Of a stretch of DNA of 64,000 nt, positions 27,092 to 35,268 are shown piece by piece. Position 1 is the first letter of the stretch; each line of letters starts with the position of its first letter. Below the pieces are notes generated by a model. The model was given only the letters and a program-made list of their open reading frames with translations. It was not told the origin of the DNA and did not search any database. Source of the DNA: an uncultured Tateyamaria sp. Its GTDB lineage: Bacteria > Pseudomonadota > Alphaproteobacteria > Rhodobacterales > Rhodobacteraceae. Made by a program: the position numbers and the translations under genes. The stretch covers positions 899,501-963,500 of the forward strand of contig NZ_CANNCF010000002.1 of NCBI RefSeq assembly GCF_947503045.1, read 5' to 3'.

Positions 27092-29344
27092 ATGAGCCGT
27101 ATTCCCACCAAGGCTGAAATCCTCGATTGGATTGCCGCCAACCCGACCCTCACCGCCAAACGTGACATCGCCAAAGCCTTTGGGATCAAAGGGGCTGCGC
27201 GGATCGACCTCAAACGCCTGCTCAAGGAGCTGGCCGAAGAAGGGCATATCGAAAAGCGCAAAAAGACCTATCAGGACCCGGATCGCCTGCCGCCGGTGAG
27301 CGTGCTGCTGGTCTCGGCGCCTGATGATGACGGGGATCTGTTTGCACGGCCGATGGAGTGGCATGGCACCGGGGTTGAACCCAAGGTGCTGGTGATTCCG
27401 CGCGCCTCTGACCCGGCCTTGGGCGAAGGCGACCGCATTCTGGCGCGACTGACACTGGTTCAGGCCGATGATTACCATTACGAGGCCCGTCTGATCCGGC
27501 GGATCGGCACCAACCCGGCCCGCGTGCTGGGCGTTTTTCGCAAAGGTGCCGAAGGCGGGCGCATCGTGCCGGTCAACAAGGGCAGCAGCAATGAATGGTC
27601 TGTTGCGGCCGACGCGACAGGGGGTGCCAAGGATGGCGAATTGGTCGAGGCCGAGCAGGCCGGGCCAAAGTCGCGGATTGGTTTACAGCGCGCGCGTGTT
27701 GTGGAACGGCTGGGCGACCCAAGCGCGCCCAAGGCGGTGTCGTTGATCGCGATTCATGAACATGGAATCCCCGACTCGTTCCCCGATGAGGTCGTGGCTG
27801 AGGCGGATGCGCAAAAGCCCAAGGGACTGAAAGGCCGCACCGATCTGCGTGACATGCCCCTGATCACCATCGATCCGTGGGATGCGCGGGATCATGACGA
27901 TGCCTGCTATGCGCATGCCGATGATGACCCCAAGAATGAAGGCGGCCATGTCATCTGGGTCGCGATTGCGGATGTGGCGGCCTATGTCACGCCCGCCTCT
28001 GCACTGGATCGAGAGGCCCGAAAGCGGGGCAACTCAACCTATTTCCCCGACCGCGTCGTTCCGATGTTGCCGGACCGGTTGTCAGGCGATCTGTGTTCCC
28101 TGCACGAAGGGGTGCCTCGCGCTTGTATCGCTGTCCGTATGCAAATTGACGCGCAGGGCGAAAAGATCGGGCACGAGTTTGTCCGTGGGTTGATGCGCTC
28201 ACCTGCTTCGCTGAACTACGAGGAAGTTCAGGCGGCCATTGATGGTGCTCCGAATGAGCGTGTTTTGACTTTGTTAGAGCCTGTTTTACGTCCACTCTAC
28301 GCTGCCTACGATGCGCTGCTGAAGGCCCGACACCGGCGCCAACCGTTGGAACTCGATCTGCCTGAACGCCAGATTGTATTGGAAGACGACGGCACTGTGT
28401 CGTCGGTCAATTTCAAAGACCGGCTGGACGCACACCGGCTGATCGAAGAATTCATGGTGCTGGCCAATGTTGCCGCCGCCGAAACACTCAACGCCAAAAA
28501 ATCTGCACTGCTGTTCCGCAATCACGAAGAACCGGCACCGGAAAAACTGGAGGCCCTGCGTGAGACGGCGCAGGCCGCCGGGCTCAACCTGGCAAAGGGG
28601 CAGGTGCTGCAAACCGCGCATCTGAATCGTCTGCTCAATCAGGCGCGCGACACGGATGATGCTGAGTTGATCAACCTGTCCACTTTGCGGTCCATGACGC
28701 AAGCCTATTACGGGCCGGTGAATTTCGGGCATTTTGGCTTGGCGCTCAAGAACTATGCCCATTTCACGTCGCCCATCCGGCGCTACGCTGATCTGATCGT
28801 GCACCGCGCGCTGATTTCGGCGCATGGCTGGGGTGACGACGGATTGCGCCCCGAGGATGTCGAAGGTTTGGAAAAGACCGGCACTCATATCTCTGACACC
28901 GAGCGTCGGTCGATGGCTGCAGAGCGCGACACCACCGATCGGTATCTCGCCGCTTATCTGAGTGAGCGCGTCGGGGACGAGATGGAGGGCCGCGTAGCCG
29001 GGATCGCCAAGTTCGGCATTTTCGTCAAGCTGGATGAGAGTGGGGCGGATGGGCTGGTGCCAATGCGGGCCATTGGTGCGGAGTATTTCCACTTTGATCG
29101 TGACGCAGGCACGCTGATGGGATCGGACACCGGACTTGTGATCAGCGTTGGGCAGCGCGCGACGGTCAGGCTGGCCGAAGCCGTGCCTGTGACCGGTGGG
29201 ATCGCGCTTGATCTGTTGGCGCTGGATGGGAAATCCCTGCCCAAGGGCCGTTCGAGCCCGGCTGGTCGCAGCCCACGCCGCAAGCCCGTGAAATCCAAGC
29301 GACGCGGTGACAAGGTCAAGCGCAAGGTGAGCCGCAAGCGCTAG
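27092..29344 (+). CDS. rnr: Ribonuclease R
   Basis: Processive 3'-5' exoribonuclease of the RNB family, 750 residues. An N-terminal winged helix (IAKAFGIKGAARIDLKRLLKELAEEG) is followed by cold-shock-like RNA-binding segments and the RNB catalytic domain with ITIDPWDARDHDDACY, where the Asp residues bind Mg. Other blocks are GNSTYFPDRVVPMLP and HFTSPIRRYADLIVHRAL. A C-terminal S1 domain (GRVAGIAKFGIFVKLDESGADGLV) and a basic tail (KRRGDKVKRKVSRKR) follow. The stop shares CTAG with the opposing GST gene. Confidence 0.96.
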   Translation: MSRIPTKAEILDWIAANPTLTAKRDIAKAFGIKGAARIDLKRLLKELAEEGHIEKRKKTYQDPDRLPPVSVLLVSAPDDDGDLFARPMEWHGTGVEPKVLVIPRASDPALGEGDRILARLTLVQADDYHYEARLIRRIGTNPARVLGVFRKGAEGGRIVPVNKGSSNEWSVAADATGGAKDGELVEAEQAGPKSRIGLQRARVVERLGDPSAPKAVSLIAIHEHGIPDSFPDEVVAEADAQKPKGLKGRTDLRDMPLITIDPWDARDHDDACYAHADDDPKNEGGHVIWVAIADVAAYVTPASALDREARKRGNSTYFPDRVVPMLPDRLSGDLCSLHEGVPRACIAVRMQIDAQGEKIGHEFVRGLMRSPASLNYEEVQAAIDGAPNERVLTLLEPVLRPLYAAYDALLKARHRRQPLELDLPERQIVLEDDGTVSSVNFKDRLDAHRLIEEFMVLANVAAAETLNAKKSALLFRNHEEPAPEKLEALRETAQAAGLNLAKGQVLQTAHLNRLLNQARDTDDAELINLSTLRSMTQAYYGPVNFGHFGLALKNYAHFTSPIRRYADLIVHRALISAHGWGDDGLRPEDVEGLEKTGTHISDTERRSMAAERDTTDRYLAAYLSERVGDEMEGRVAGIAKFGIFVKLDESGADGLVPMRAIGAEYFHFDRDAGTLMGSDTGLVISVGQRATVRLAEAVPVTGGIALDLLALDGKSLPKGRSSPAGRSPRRKPVKSKRRGDKVKRKVSRKR

Positions 29345-30033
29345 CCCAAAGCCTCGGCCACGCGTTGTACATAGTTCGTGAGAATTTCATCGCTGCGCAT
29401 GCGCATGGACAGTGCCGTGTCGCAAGGTGTGGCGGCCATCGCGGCCAGCATCGGAGCAACGCTGGCATCTGCGGCTGTCGGCTGGTTTCCGAACAGGAAC
29501 GGACCCTGCCAAAGCCGATCGGTGATGGCCTGCAAGTCAGGCTCGACCCGGTCCAATCGTTCTGCTTCCGTCAACCGCCCAAGGCCCTGACTGTGCATGC
29601 CGTGCAGGACCGCGCGGCGCATCGGGCGCGTGATGATCTTGCGGAGGAGTGTGGGTATTGCGGCGAAATATGTGTCTCTAACAATAGACCAAACCCGATC
29701 ATCACCCCACCTGTCCAGTAGAATATGGAAGTACAGATGCTCTTCGGCCATGCGGATAAAGGCGCGGGATGCGGCGCGGTCGAGATCGCTCAGACCCTTG
29801 TCAAATTCTGCGCCGTTCCGTTCCAGCCACGCCCGGATATTTTCGCTGTCACCAATGATTTCATCCTTGACCCACAAGGCGGGCAGCTTGCCTTTGGGCC
29901 AGTTCCGGGGGTCAGGCGTATCGTCGCGTTGCCATGACATGCCCGACAGGTTCAGCAGGTACATCGCCTTGACGCAAAACGGGCTGGCGCTGAGTTGGTC
30001 AAAGGCCGGGGGATAGGTGATCAGGGTCAGCAT
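29341..30033 (-). CDS. Glutathione S-transferase-like protein
   Basis: A 230-residue GST-fold protein. The N-terminal thioredoxin-like domain includes YPPAFDQLSASPFCVKAMYLLNLSG, LPALWVKDEIIGDSENIRAWLE (the Pro and the glutathione-contacting ES/DS pair). The all-helical C-terminal domain contains PFLFGNQPTAADASVAPMLAA. The substrate is unknown. It is convergent with rnr, sharing the stop tetranucleotide, and divergent from the WYL regulator, 84 bp apart, which could control it. Confidence 0.83.
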   Translation of the reverse strand: MLTLITYPPAFDQLSASPFCVKAMYLLNLSGMSWQRDDTPDPRNWPKGKLPALWVKDEIIGDSENIRAWLERNGAEFDKGLSDLDRAASRAFIRMAEEHLYFHILLDRWGDDRVWSIVRDTYFAAIPTLLRKIITRPMRRAVLHGMHSQGLGRLTEAERLDRVEPDLQAITDRLWQGPFLFGNQPTAADASVAPMLAAMAATPCDTALSMRMRSDEILTNYVQRVAEALG

Positions 30034-30117
30034 GGTGTCCTCACGAATTTTGCCATGAGATGCGATCTAAGGCGCGATGCTGACAGAAACTGGCAGGATG
30101 TGTGATAGGGTAGGGTC

Positions 30118-30849
30118 ATGACCCGCACACACCGCCTTTTCCAATTGATGCAGACCTTGCGCCGCATGACACCGCCGATCACGGCGCAGTCGCTGGCCTA
30201 CGAGATGGACGTGTCGCTGCGCACGATCTACCGCGACATCGATGAATTGCGCGGGCTGGGCGCCGTGATCGATGGCGAGGCCGGGTTTGGCTTTACCCTG
30301 ATCGAAGACGCGACCCTGCCGCCGCTCGGGTTCGAGGATGACGAGCTGGAAGCCCTCGTTCTGGGTCTGCGCGATGTGGCAGCGATTGCCGATCCCGCCC
30401 TTGTTCAGGCCGCGACCTCTGCGCTTGCCAAGATTCAGGCGCGGGTGCCGCCGAAACAAGCGCACCGTCTGAAACACGCTGTTCTGGATGCACGGAGGTT
30501 CCGCAAGCGATTGCCGATCCGCATAGATGTCGCCGCCCTGCGACAGGCCGCATGGGACGAGGTCAGCGTGCGCTTTGCCTATCGTGATGCCAATGATGTG
30601 CCGACAACCCGCGCAGTCAAACCGCTGGGCATCGTCTATTTCGACGACACCAACATGCTGATGGCGTGGTGCCATTTGCGGCAGGATTTCCGTGTTTTCC
30701 GTCTGGATCGCATGGACGAGTTGCAGGTGACCGATGACAGTTTCCGCCCGCATCGCGTGTCCCTGCTGCGCGATCACTTGGCGCGTTTACGCTCAGAAGA
30801 TGCCCACCGGGCCAAGGTTTCCACTTCCGGTGATCAAAGTCTTTCGTGA
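30118..30849 (+). CDS. HTH_11/WYL-domain transcriptional regulator (YafY type)
   Basis: Regulator of 243 residues. The N-terminal HTH_11 (RLFQLMQTLRR, TAQSLAYEMDVSLRTIYRDIDEL) is followed by a WYL domain (about residues 140-215) with AVKPLGIVYFDDTNMLMAWCH and FRVFRLDRMDELQV. WYL domains sense ligands or nucleic acids; the Trp-Tyr-Leu core here is less canonical (IVYFDD). The most likely target is the divergent GST-like gene. Ligand unknown. Confidence 0.87.
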   Translation: MTRTHRLFQLMQTLRRMTPPITAQSLAYEMDVSLRTIYRDIDELRGLGAVIDGEAGFGFTLIEDATLPPLGFEDDELEALVLGLRDVAAIADPALVQAATSALAKIQARVPPKQAHRLKHAVLDARRFRKRLPIRIDVAALRQAAWDEVSVRFAYRDANDVPTTRAVKPLGIVYFDDTNMLMAWCHLRQDFRVFRLDRMDELQVTDDSFRPHRVSLLRDHLARLRSEDAHRAKVSTSGDQSLS

Positions 30850-30894
30850 TTGCGCCATTTTCGGTAGGCTTGGGTCAACGCGAAACAAGCGAGC

Positions 30895-32262
30895 ATGAGG
30901 CAAAAAATGCGGTGGGCAGTCACCTTTGGGGCCGTTGGCGGCGCCCTGTTCTTTGGTCATATGGCAATGGGTCAGACAATCGCGGGGTCGCTGAGGCCCG
31001 AGATGCGACCCGTCAGCGACGTGGTATCCCGCGCCGAAGCGGCGCCGATATTGGTGGTAACGGGGTCTTCGGTGGCCCGCCCGAAACTGCGCCCCGGGCC
31101 AGCAGCGCAACCTACTCCACCACCTGTTGAGGCATCCGCCAAGGATGCGGGATTTCAAGAGTGGCTGGGTGGGCTGAAGGCGCGCGCTGTAGGCCAAGGT
31201 ATCGACGCTGCCACCTTTGATCGCGCCTTTCGTGGAGTGCGTTACGATCCGGATGTGATCAAGCGCGACCGCAATCAGTCCGAATTCACCAAGACGATTT
31301 GGGACTATCTCGACAGTGCCGCTTCGGACACACGGGTTGAGAATGGACGAGCCGCCTTGACCAAACATCGCCGCACGCTCGAGGCGATCGAGGCGCGCTA
31401 TGGTGTCGAGAAAGAGGTTGTGGTGGCCGTTTGGGGGCTGGAAAGCAACTATGGTACCTTTCGCGGCAAGAGCGATGTGGTCCAGAGTCTCGCCACCCTT
31501 GCCTATGACGGGCGGCGTGGCGCGTTCTTTGAACAGCAGCTGATGGCCGCGCTGAAGATCCTGCACAGCGGGGATACTGATCCGCGTAGTATGACCGGGT
31601 CCTGGGCCGGGGCGATGGGGCACACGCAGTTCATTCCGACCTCGTATCTCGACTATGCGGTGGATTTCACGGGCGACGGCAAGCGCGATATCTGGTCGGA
31701 CGACCCAACGGATGCGCTGGCTTCGACCGCGGCCTATCTGGCGAAATTTGGCTGGGTGAAGGGTCAGCCCTGGGGCGTTGAAGTGACCTTGCCCCGCAAT
31801 TTCGACTACGCGTCGGCCAGTCGCAAGGTGACGCGAACCCCTGCCGAATGGGCGCGCCTTGGCGTCAAGGGTGTCAATGGCAAGACGGTGCCGAACCATG
31901 GTGCCGCGTCGATCCTGTTGCCGGCGGGCAGTCAGGGTGTGGCGTTTATGGTGTTCAAGAATTTCAGCGTGATCGAGCGGTATAATGCCGCGGACGCCTA
32001 TGTGATTGGTGTCGGGCATTTGAGTGACCGGATTGGCGACGGTCCCAAATTCGCGGCCAGCTGGCCCCGTGGCGACCGCGCGCTGACCTTTGACGAACGC
32101 CAGGAGATGCAGCGCCTGCTGACGGCGGCGGGGTTCAACACGCAAGGGGTCGATGGCAAGATCGGGCCCAAGACGCTGGAGGCCGTGCGTGGATTCCAGC
32201 GCGCCCGCGGGCTAACACCGGACGGGTATGCGTCACTTGGTCTGCTCAAGGCGTTGCAGTGA
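30895..32262 (+). CDS. Lytic murein transglycosylase (MltB-like) with peptidoglycan-binding domain
   Basis: Periplasmic enzyme cleaving the peptidoglycan glycan chain, 455 residues. An N-terminal hydrophobic segment (RWAVTFGAVGGALFFGHMAMG) looks like a signal peptide; there is no lipobox. A Pro-rich linker leads to the SLT_2 domain with the catalytic Glu183 in WGLESNYGTF and GAMGHTQFIPTSYL. The C-terminal 60 residues form a PG_binding_1 domain (LTAAGFNTQGVDGKIGPKTLEAVRGFQ). An alternative start is four codons downstream. A GC-rich repeat hairpin follows. Confidence 0.92.
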   Translation: MRQKMRWAVTFGAVGGALFFGHMAMGQTIAGSLRPEMRPVSDVVSRAEAAPILVVTGSSVARPKLRPGPAAQPTPPPVEASAKDAGFQEWLGGLKARAVGQGIDAATFDRAFRGVRYDPDVIKRDRNQSEFTKTIWDYLDSAASDTRVENGRAALTKHRRTLEAIEARYGVEKEVVVAVWGLESNYGTFRGKSDVVQSLATLAYDGRRGAFFEQQLMAALKILHSGDTDPRSMTGSWAGAMGHTQFIPTSYLDYAVDFTGDGKRDIWSDDPTDALASTAAYLAKFGWVKGQPWGVEVTLPRNFDYASASRKVTRTPAEWARLGVKGVNGKTVPNHGAASILLPAGSQGVAFMVFKNFSVIERYNAADAYVIGVGHLSDRIGDGPKFAASWPRGDRALTFDERQEMQRLLTAAGFNTQGVDGKIGPKTLEAVRGFQRARGLTPDGYASLGLLKALQ

Positions 32263-32293
32263 TCCAAACGAGGCTGCGCCACGACATGTTTTA

Positions 32294-32350
32294 GGGGGGC
32301 TTTGCCCCCCGGCTTTGCGGCCGCCCCCCATGGTATTTGAGGTCAGAAGA
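32294..32350. repeat. GC-rich hairpin repeat after mltB
   Basis: GGGGGGC-TTT-GCCCCCC (32294-32310), then GGCTTTGCGGCC, then a CCCCCC block and TATTTGAGGTCAGAAGAAGG. The layout resembles the element after serB (16026). It fills most of the gap between two convergent genes and may terminate both transcripts. Confidence 0.55.
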
Positions 32351-32354
32351 AGGG

Positions 32355-33239
32355 TTAGCCCGGCGACATGCCGCGCAACCGTTCAGAGCGACGGCGCAGC
32401 AACTCGACGGTGGTCAGCAGGCAGATTGAGATCACAACGAGGATTGTAGCTACGGCGAGGATTGTCGGGCTGATCTGTTCGCGCAGGCCGATGAACATTT
32501 GCCAGGGTAGGGTTTTCTGGCTGGCCGATCCGACGAACAGAACCACGACCACCTCATCGAATGACGTGATGAAGGCGAACAGGCCGCCCGAGATTACACC
32601 TGGCAGGATCAGCGGCATCTGCACGCGAAAGAAAGTGGTGACCGGCCCCGCGCCCATGTTGGCTGCGGCCCGGGTGAGGGAGCGATCAAAGCCTACAAGT
32701 GTGGCTGTCACCGTGATGATCACGAAGGGGATGCCGAGGACGGCGTGGGCGAGGATGACCTTGACGTAGCCTACGAACCCCTTGTCGAGGCCCAGCGTGC
32801 CTTCCATCCAGTTGCCCAGGGACGAGTAGAAGAAAAACATGCCCGTGGCCGAGATGATCAACGGGACGATCATCGGCGAGATGAGGATGGCCATGATCGT
32901 TCCCTTGAACGGCACGTGGCTTTGGGACAGGCCAATGGCGGCGAGTGTGCCAAGCGACACCGAGATGATCGTCGCAATCGGCGCGATGATCAGCGAATTT
33001 TTCATCGCCAATTGCCATTGTGGGTTGGTAAAGAAGTCTTCGTAGTGTTTGAGCGAGTAGCCTGCGGGATCGAGCCGCAGCATTTCCGGTGTGAAGGTAA
33101 AGAAATCCTGCGCGTTGAAACTGAGCGGCATGACCACAACGATGGGCGCGATCAGGAAGAAGAAGATCAGCCCGCAGATCACCCGAAAGCTGTAATACCA
33201 GATCCGCTGACCCAGCGTGGCGTATGGTGGAAGTCCCAT
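32355..33239 (-). CDS. Polyamine-type ABC transporter permease (PotC-like)
   Basis: Inner-membrane permease of 294 residues with about six hydrophobic segments. The EAA loop region is LTRAAANMGAGPVTTFFRVQMPLILPGVISG, the site of ATPase contact. SFNAQDFFTF near the N-terminus and SFDEVVVVLFVG are typical of PotC/YdcV-like permeases. It is the last gene of the minus-strand operon, five bases after the partner permease. The substrate is taken to be a polyamine or related cation because of the binding protein and ATPase type. Confidence 0.88.
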   Translation of the reverse strand: MGLPPYATLGQRIWYYSFRVICGLIFFFLIAPIVVVMPLSFNAQDFFTFTPEMLRLDPAGYSLKHYEDFFTNPQWQLAMKNSLIIAPIATIISVSLGTLAAIGLSQSHVPFKGTIMAILISPMIVPLIISATGMFFFYSSLGNWMEGTLGLDKGFVGYVKVILAHAVLGIPFVIITVTATLVGFDRSLTRAAANMGAGPVTTFFRVQMPLILPGVISGGLFAFITSFDEVVVVLFVGSASQKTLPWQMFIGLREQISPTILAVATILVVISICLLTTVELLRRRSERLRGMSPG

Positions 33240-33244
33240 GTTCT

Positions 33245-34882
33245 TTACCCCAGCTTCACGTTGTCGATGCCCACGATCTTGTCATAGGCCCAGTAGAGGA
33301 TCAGCACCGCCGCCAGCAGGATCGTCCCCAACGCTGCCGCAAGGCCCCAGTTGAGCGATGACGAGATGTGATAGGCGATCCGGTTCGAGATGAAGACGCC
33401 CTTGGTCCCGCCGACGATTTCCGGCGTGATGTAGTAGCCGATGGCGAGGATGAAGACGAGGATGCTGCCCGCCCCGATGCCCGGAATCGATTGCGGGAAA
33501 TAGACACGCCAGAAGGCTGTCCAGTTTGTCGCCCCAAGCGATTTTGCCGCCCGCAGATAACTGGGCTGGATCGTCTGCATCACAGAATACATAGGCAGGA
33601 TCATGAACGGCAGCAGGATGTGCGTCATCGACACGATGGTGCCGAACTGGTTGTTGATGATGATCAGACGGTTGTCATCGGCCACCAGACCGATCCAGAC
33701 CAGCACGTCGTTGATCACACCTTGCTGTTGTAACATCACTTTCCACGCCGATGTGCGCACCAGAAGCGATGTCCAGAATGGCAGCAAAACGAGTATCAGC
33801 AGCAGGTTGGCCTGTCGCATCGGCAGATTGGCAAGCAGCCATGCGATGGGATAGCCCAGCAGGATGCAGGAACACATGATCAGCACGGACATCCAGATGG
33901 TCCGGCCAAACAGGGTGATGAGGATCTGCTTGTTTTCGGGCTGCCATGCCATGCCATCCGCCGTCTTTTGGGCATCTACAGCGTTCAGGAAATAGCCCCC
34001 AGTATATTTGCCAGAATGGGTCTGGATGGTCGCCCAAGGTTCGGGATTGCCCCAATCCTTGTCCACGTCTGCAAATGCGTCTGTAAAGTTCGGAACAGGC
34101 AGGTTCGCAGCCTGTGCAGCGCGCAACAGGTCGGCATGCGGGCCATCATACCCGCCGAGGTCGGCCGATTGCAGGTCAATCAGGAGGGCCGGAGCGACAG
34201 CCTCCCACGGGTCGCGGGTCGCTGGATCACGACCGTCTTGAGTGGCCACAAAAATGGCCCACGCAGTGTATTCCCGCGCGGCCAGTGGCAACAGTGCGGC
34301 CACTTCGGCGTCCGGGGCAAAGTTCACGACGCCATTGGTTTCGGTGTCGGTCAGTCTGGCGATACGGGCGCGCTGTGTCGCCATGAGGGCAGTATCAGCG
34401 CCGTCGCGCGCATTCATCAGCGCGTACCACGTTTCGCCTTCGTCCCAGGCACCGTCCAGATCTTCGAGCGGTTTGTAAGAGATGTCGGCGATGTCATCGA
34501 GCTTGCGCCCGGACTGGCGGAACAGGGATGACAGGCCAGTGGTCTCGTAGTTCAACCGCGTGCCAAGGCGCGTATGCCGCTTGGCCTCGGCTGCGACGAA
34601 CATGTCAAAGAACATCGCTTGATACGTGTCTTCGGACGGAAGCGTGTCTTGATCTGCGTCCCAGCTCGCCAGCGATTCAACCGTGTAGGGCAGGGTGTTG
34701 CTGACAATCTCGTTCTCGACCGAGCGAAACAGCATTGAGGCGATGGGCACGATGAAGGTGATCAGCACGAACAGCAACAGCGGCGCGATCAGCCCGAGGG
34801 CGCGCAGTTTCTGGCGGCGCAAGGCACGGGCGAGGCTGCGTTTGAGAGGGGTGCCGTCGGCGGCCAGCATCGCTTCGGCCAT
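33245..34882 (-). CDS. Polyamine-type ABC permease (PotB-like) with a large extracytoplasmic insertion
   Basis: A 545-residue permease, nearly twice the usual 290 for PotB. A first membrane segment (about residues 28-50) is followed by some 260 hydrophilic residues (about 55-315, with LNYETTGLSSLFRQSGRKLDDI and NEPW-like aromatic stretches) before the second segment (ITLFGRTIWMSVLIM). The rest is a standard core: WLLANLPMRQANLLLILVLLPFWTSLLVR and the EAA loop YLRAAKSLGATNWTAFWRVYFPQSIPG. By topology the insertion should be periplasmic and may contact the binding protein. It precedes the PotC-like gene by five bases. Confidence 0.87.
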   Translation of the reverse strand: MAEAMLAADGTPLKRSLARALRRQKLRALGLIAPLLLFVLITFIVPIASMLFRSVENEIVSNTLPYTVESLASWDADQDTLPSEDTYQAMFFDMFVAAEAKRHTRLGTRLNYETTGLSSLFRQSGRKLDDIADISYKPLEDLDGAWDEGETWYALMNARDGADTALMATQRARIARLTDTETNGVVNFAPDAEVAALLPLAAREYTAWAIFVATQDGRDPATRDPWEAVAPALLIDLQSADLGGYDGPHADLLRAAQAANLPVPNFTDAFADVDKDWGNPEPWATIQTHSGKYTGGYFLNAVDAQKTADGMAWQPENKQILITLFGRTIWMSVLIMCSCILLGYPIAWLLANLPMRQANLLLILVLLPFWTSLLVRTSAWKVMLQQQGVINDVLVWIGLVADDNRLIIINNQFGTIVSMTHILLPFMILPMYSVMQTIQPSYLRAAKSLGATNWTAFWRVYFPQSIPGIGAGSILVFILAIGYYITPEIVGGTKGVFISNRIAYHISSSLNWGLAAALGTILLAAVLILYWAYDKIVGIDNVKLG

Positions 34883-34885
34883 GGC

Positions 34886-35173
34886 TCAGACTCCTTCGAC
34901 CACAATGATGGTGCTGGTTGCGGAACGGTGCCGGATCTTGGCCACTTCCTGATATTCGGGATCGTTGAAGGCCGTCAAAGCAGCCTCGTATGATGGAAAT
35001 TCAAAGACGACGTGCCGGTTCTGGGTTTCTCCTTCCATCACCTGCGCTTGTCCGCCGCGCACGATGGGTATGGCGCCCAAGGCCAGCAGGATCGGCGTGT
35101 CCTTTTCGATGTACTCTTTGTACGCCTCAGGATCATTCACTGTGATGTGGCCTATGATGTAACCTTTGGGCAT
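34886..35173 (-). CDS. DUF1330-family small protein
   Basis: A 95-residue protein of the DUF1330 (alpha-beta barrel dimer) family: MPKGYIIGHITVNDPEAYKEYIEKDTPIL, VRGGQAQVMEGE, RHVVFEFPSYEAALTAFNDPEYQEVAKIR. It lies between the binding-protein and permease genes of the transporter, three bases before the permease, so it is probably translated with the operon. The role is unknown; possibly handling of an imported compound. Confidence 0.88.
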   Translation of the reverse strand: MPKGYIIGHITVNDPEAYKEYIEKDTPILLALGAIPIVRGGQAQVMEGETQNRHVVFEFPSYEAALTAFNDPEYQEVAKIRHRSATSTIIVVEGV

Positions 35174-35196
35174 CGACGTCTCCGCAGAGTTGGGGT

Positions 35197-35224
35197 GGCA
35201 AGGCGACGGTTGTGCCGCCTTGCC
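35197..35224. other. Perfect 9-bp stem hairpin between potD-like and DUF1330 genes
   Basis: GGCAAGGCG / CGCCTTGCC with a 10-base loop. It lies in the 95-bp gap inside the operon, next to a second hairpin. A likely role is partial termination or 3'-end protection of the binding-protein mRNA. Confidence 0.5.
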
Positions 35225-35238
35225 CGTTTTGTTGTGTT

Positions 35239-35264
35239 GTAAGGCGGGGTTAAACCCGCCCTAC
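35239..35264. repeat. Second intra-operon hairpin, Rhodobacterales-type repeat
   Basis: GTAAGGCGGG-GTTAAA-CCCGCCCTAC, a 10-bp stem with one G-T wobble, starting five bases downstream of the binding-protein stop. GGCGGG...AACCCGCC hairpins of this kind are scattered in Rhodobacteraceae genomes (from memory). Confidence 0.5.
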
Positions 35265-35268
35265 GGGC

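Noticed and set aside
30793-32145. 450-residue open frame on the minus strand opposite the transglycosylase gene
   Set aside because: Exact antisense of a well-supported mltB-like gene, with low-complexity His/Arg-rich sequence and no domain pattern; a by-product of high GC.
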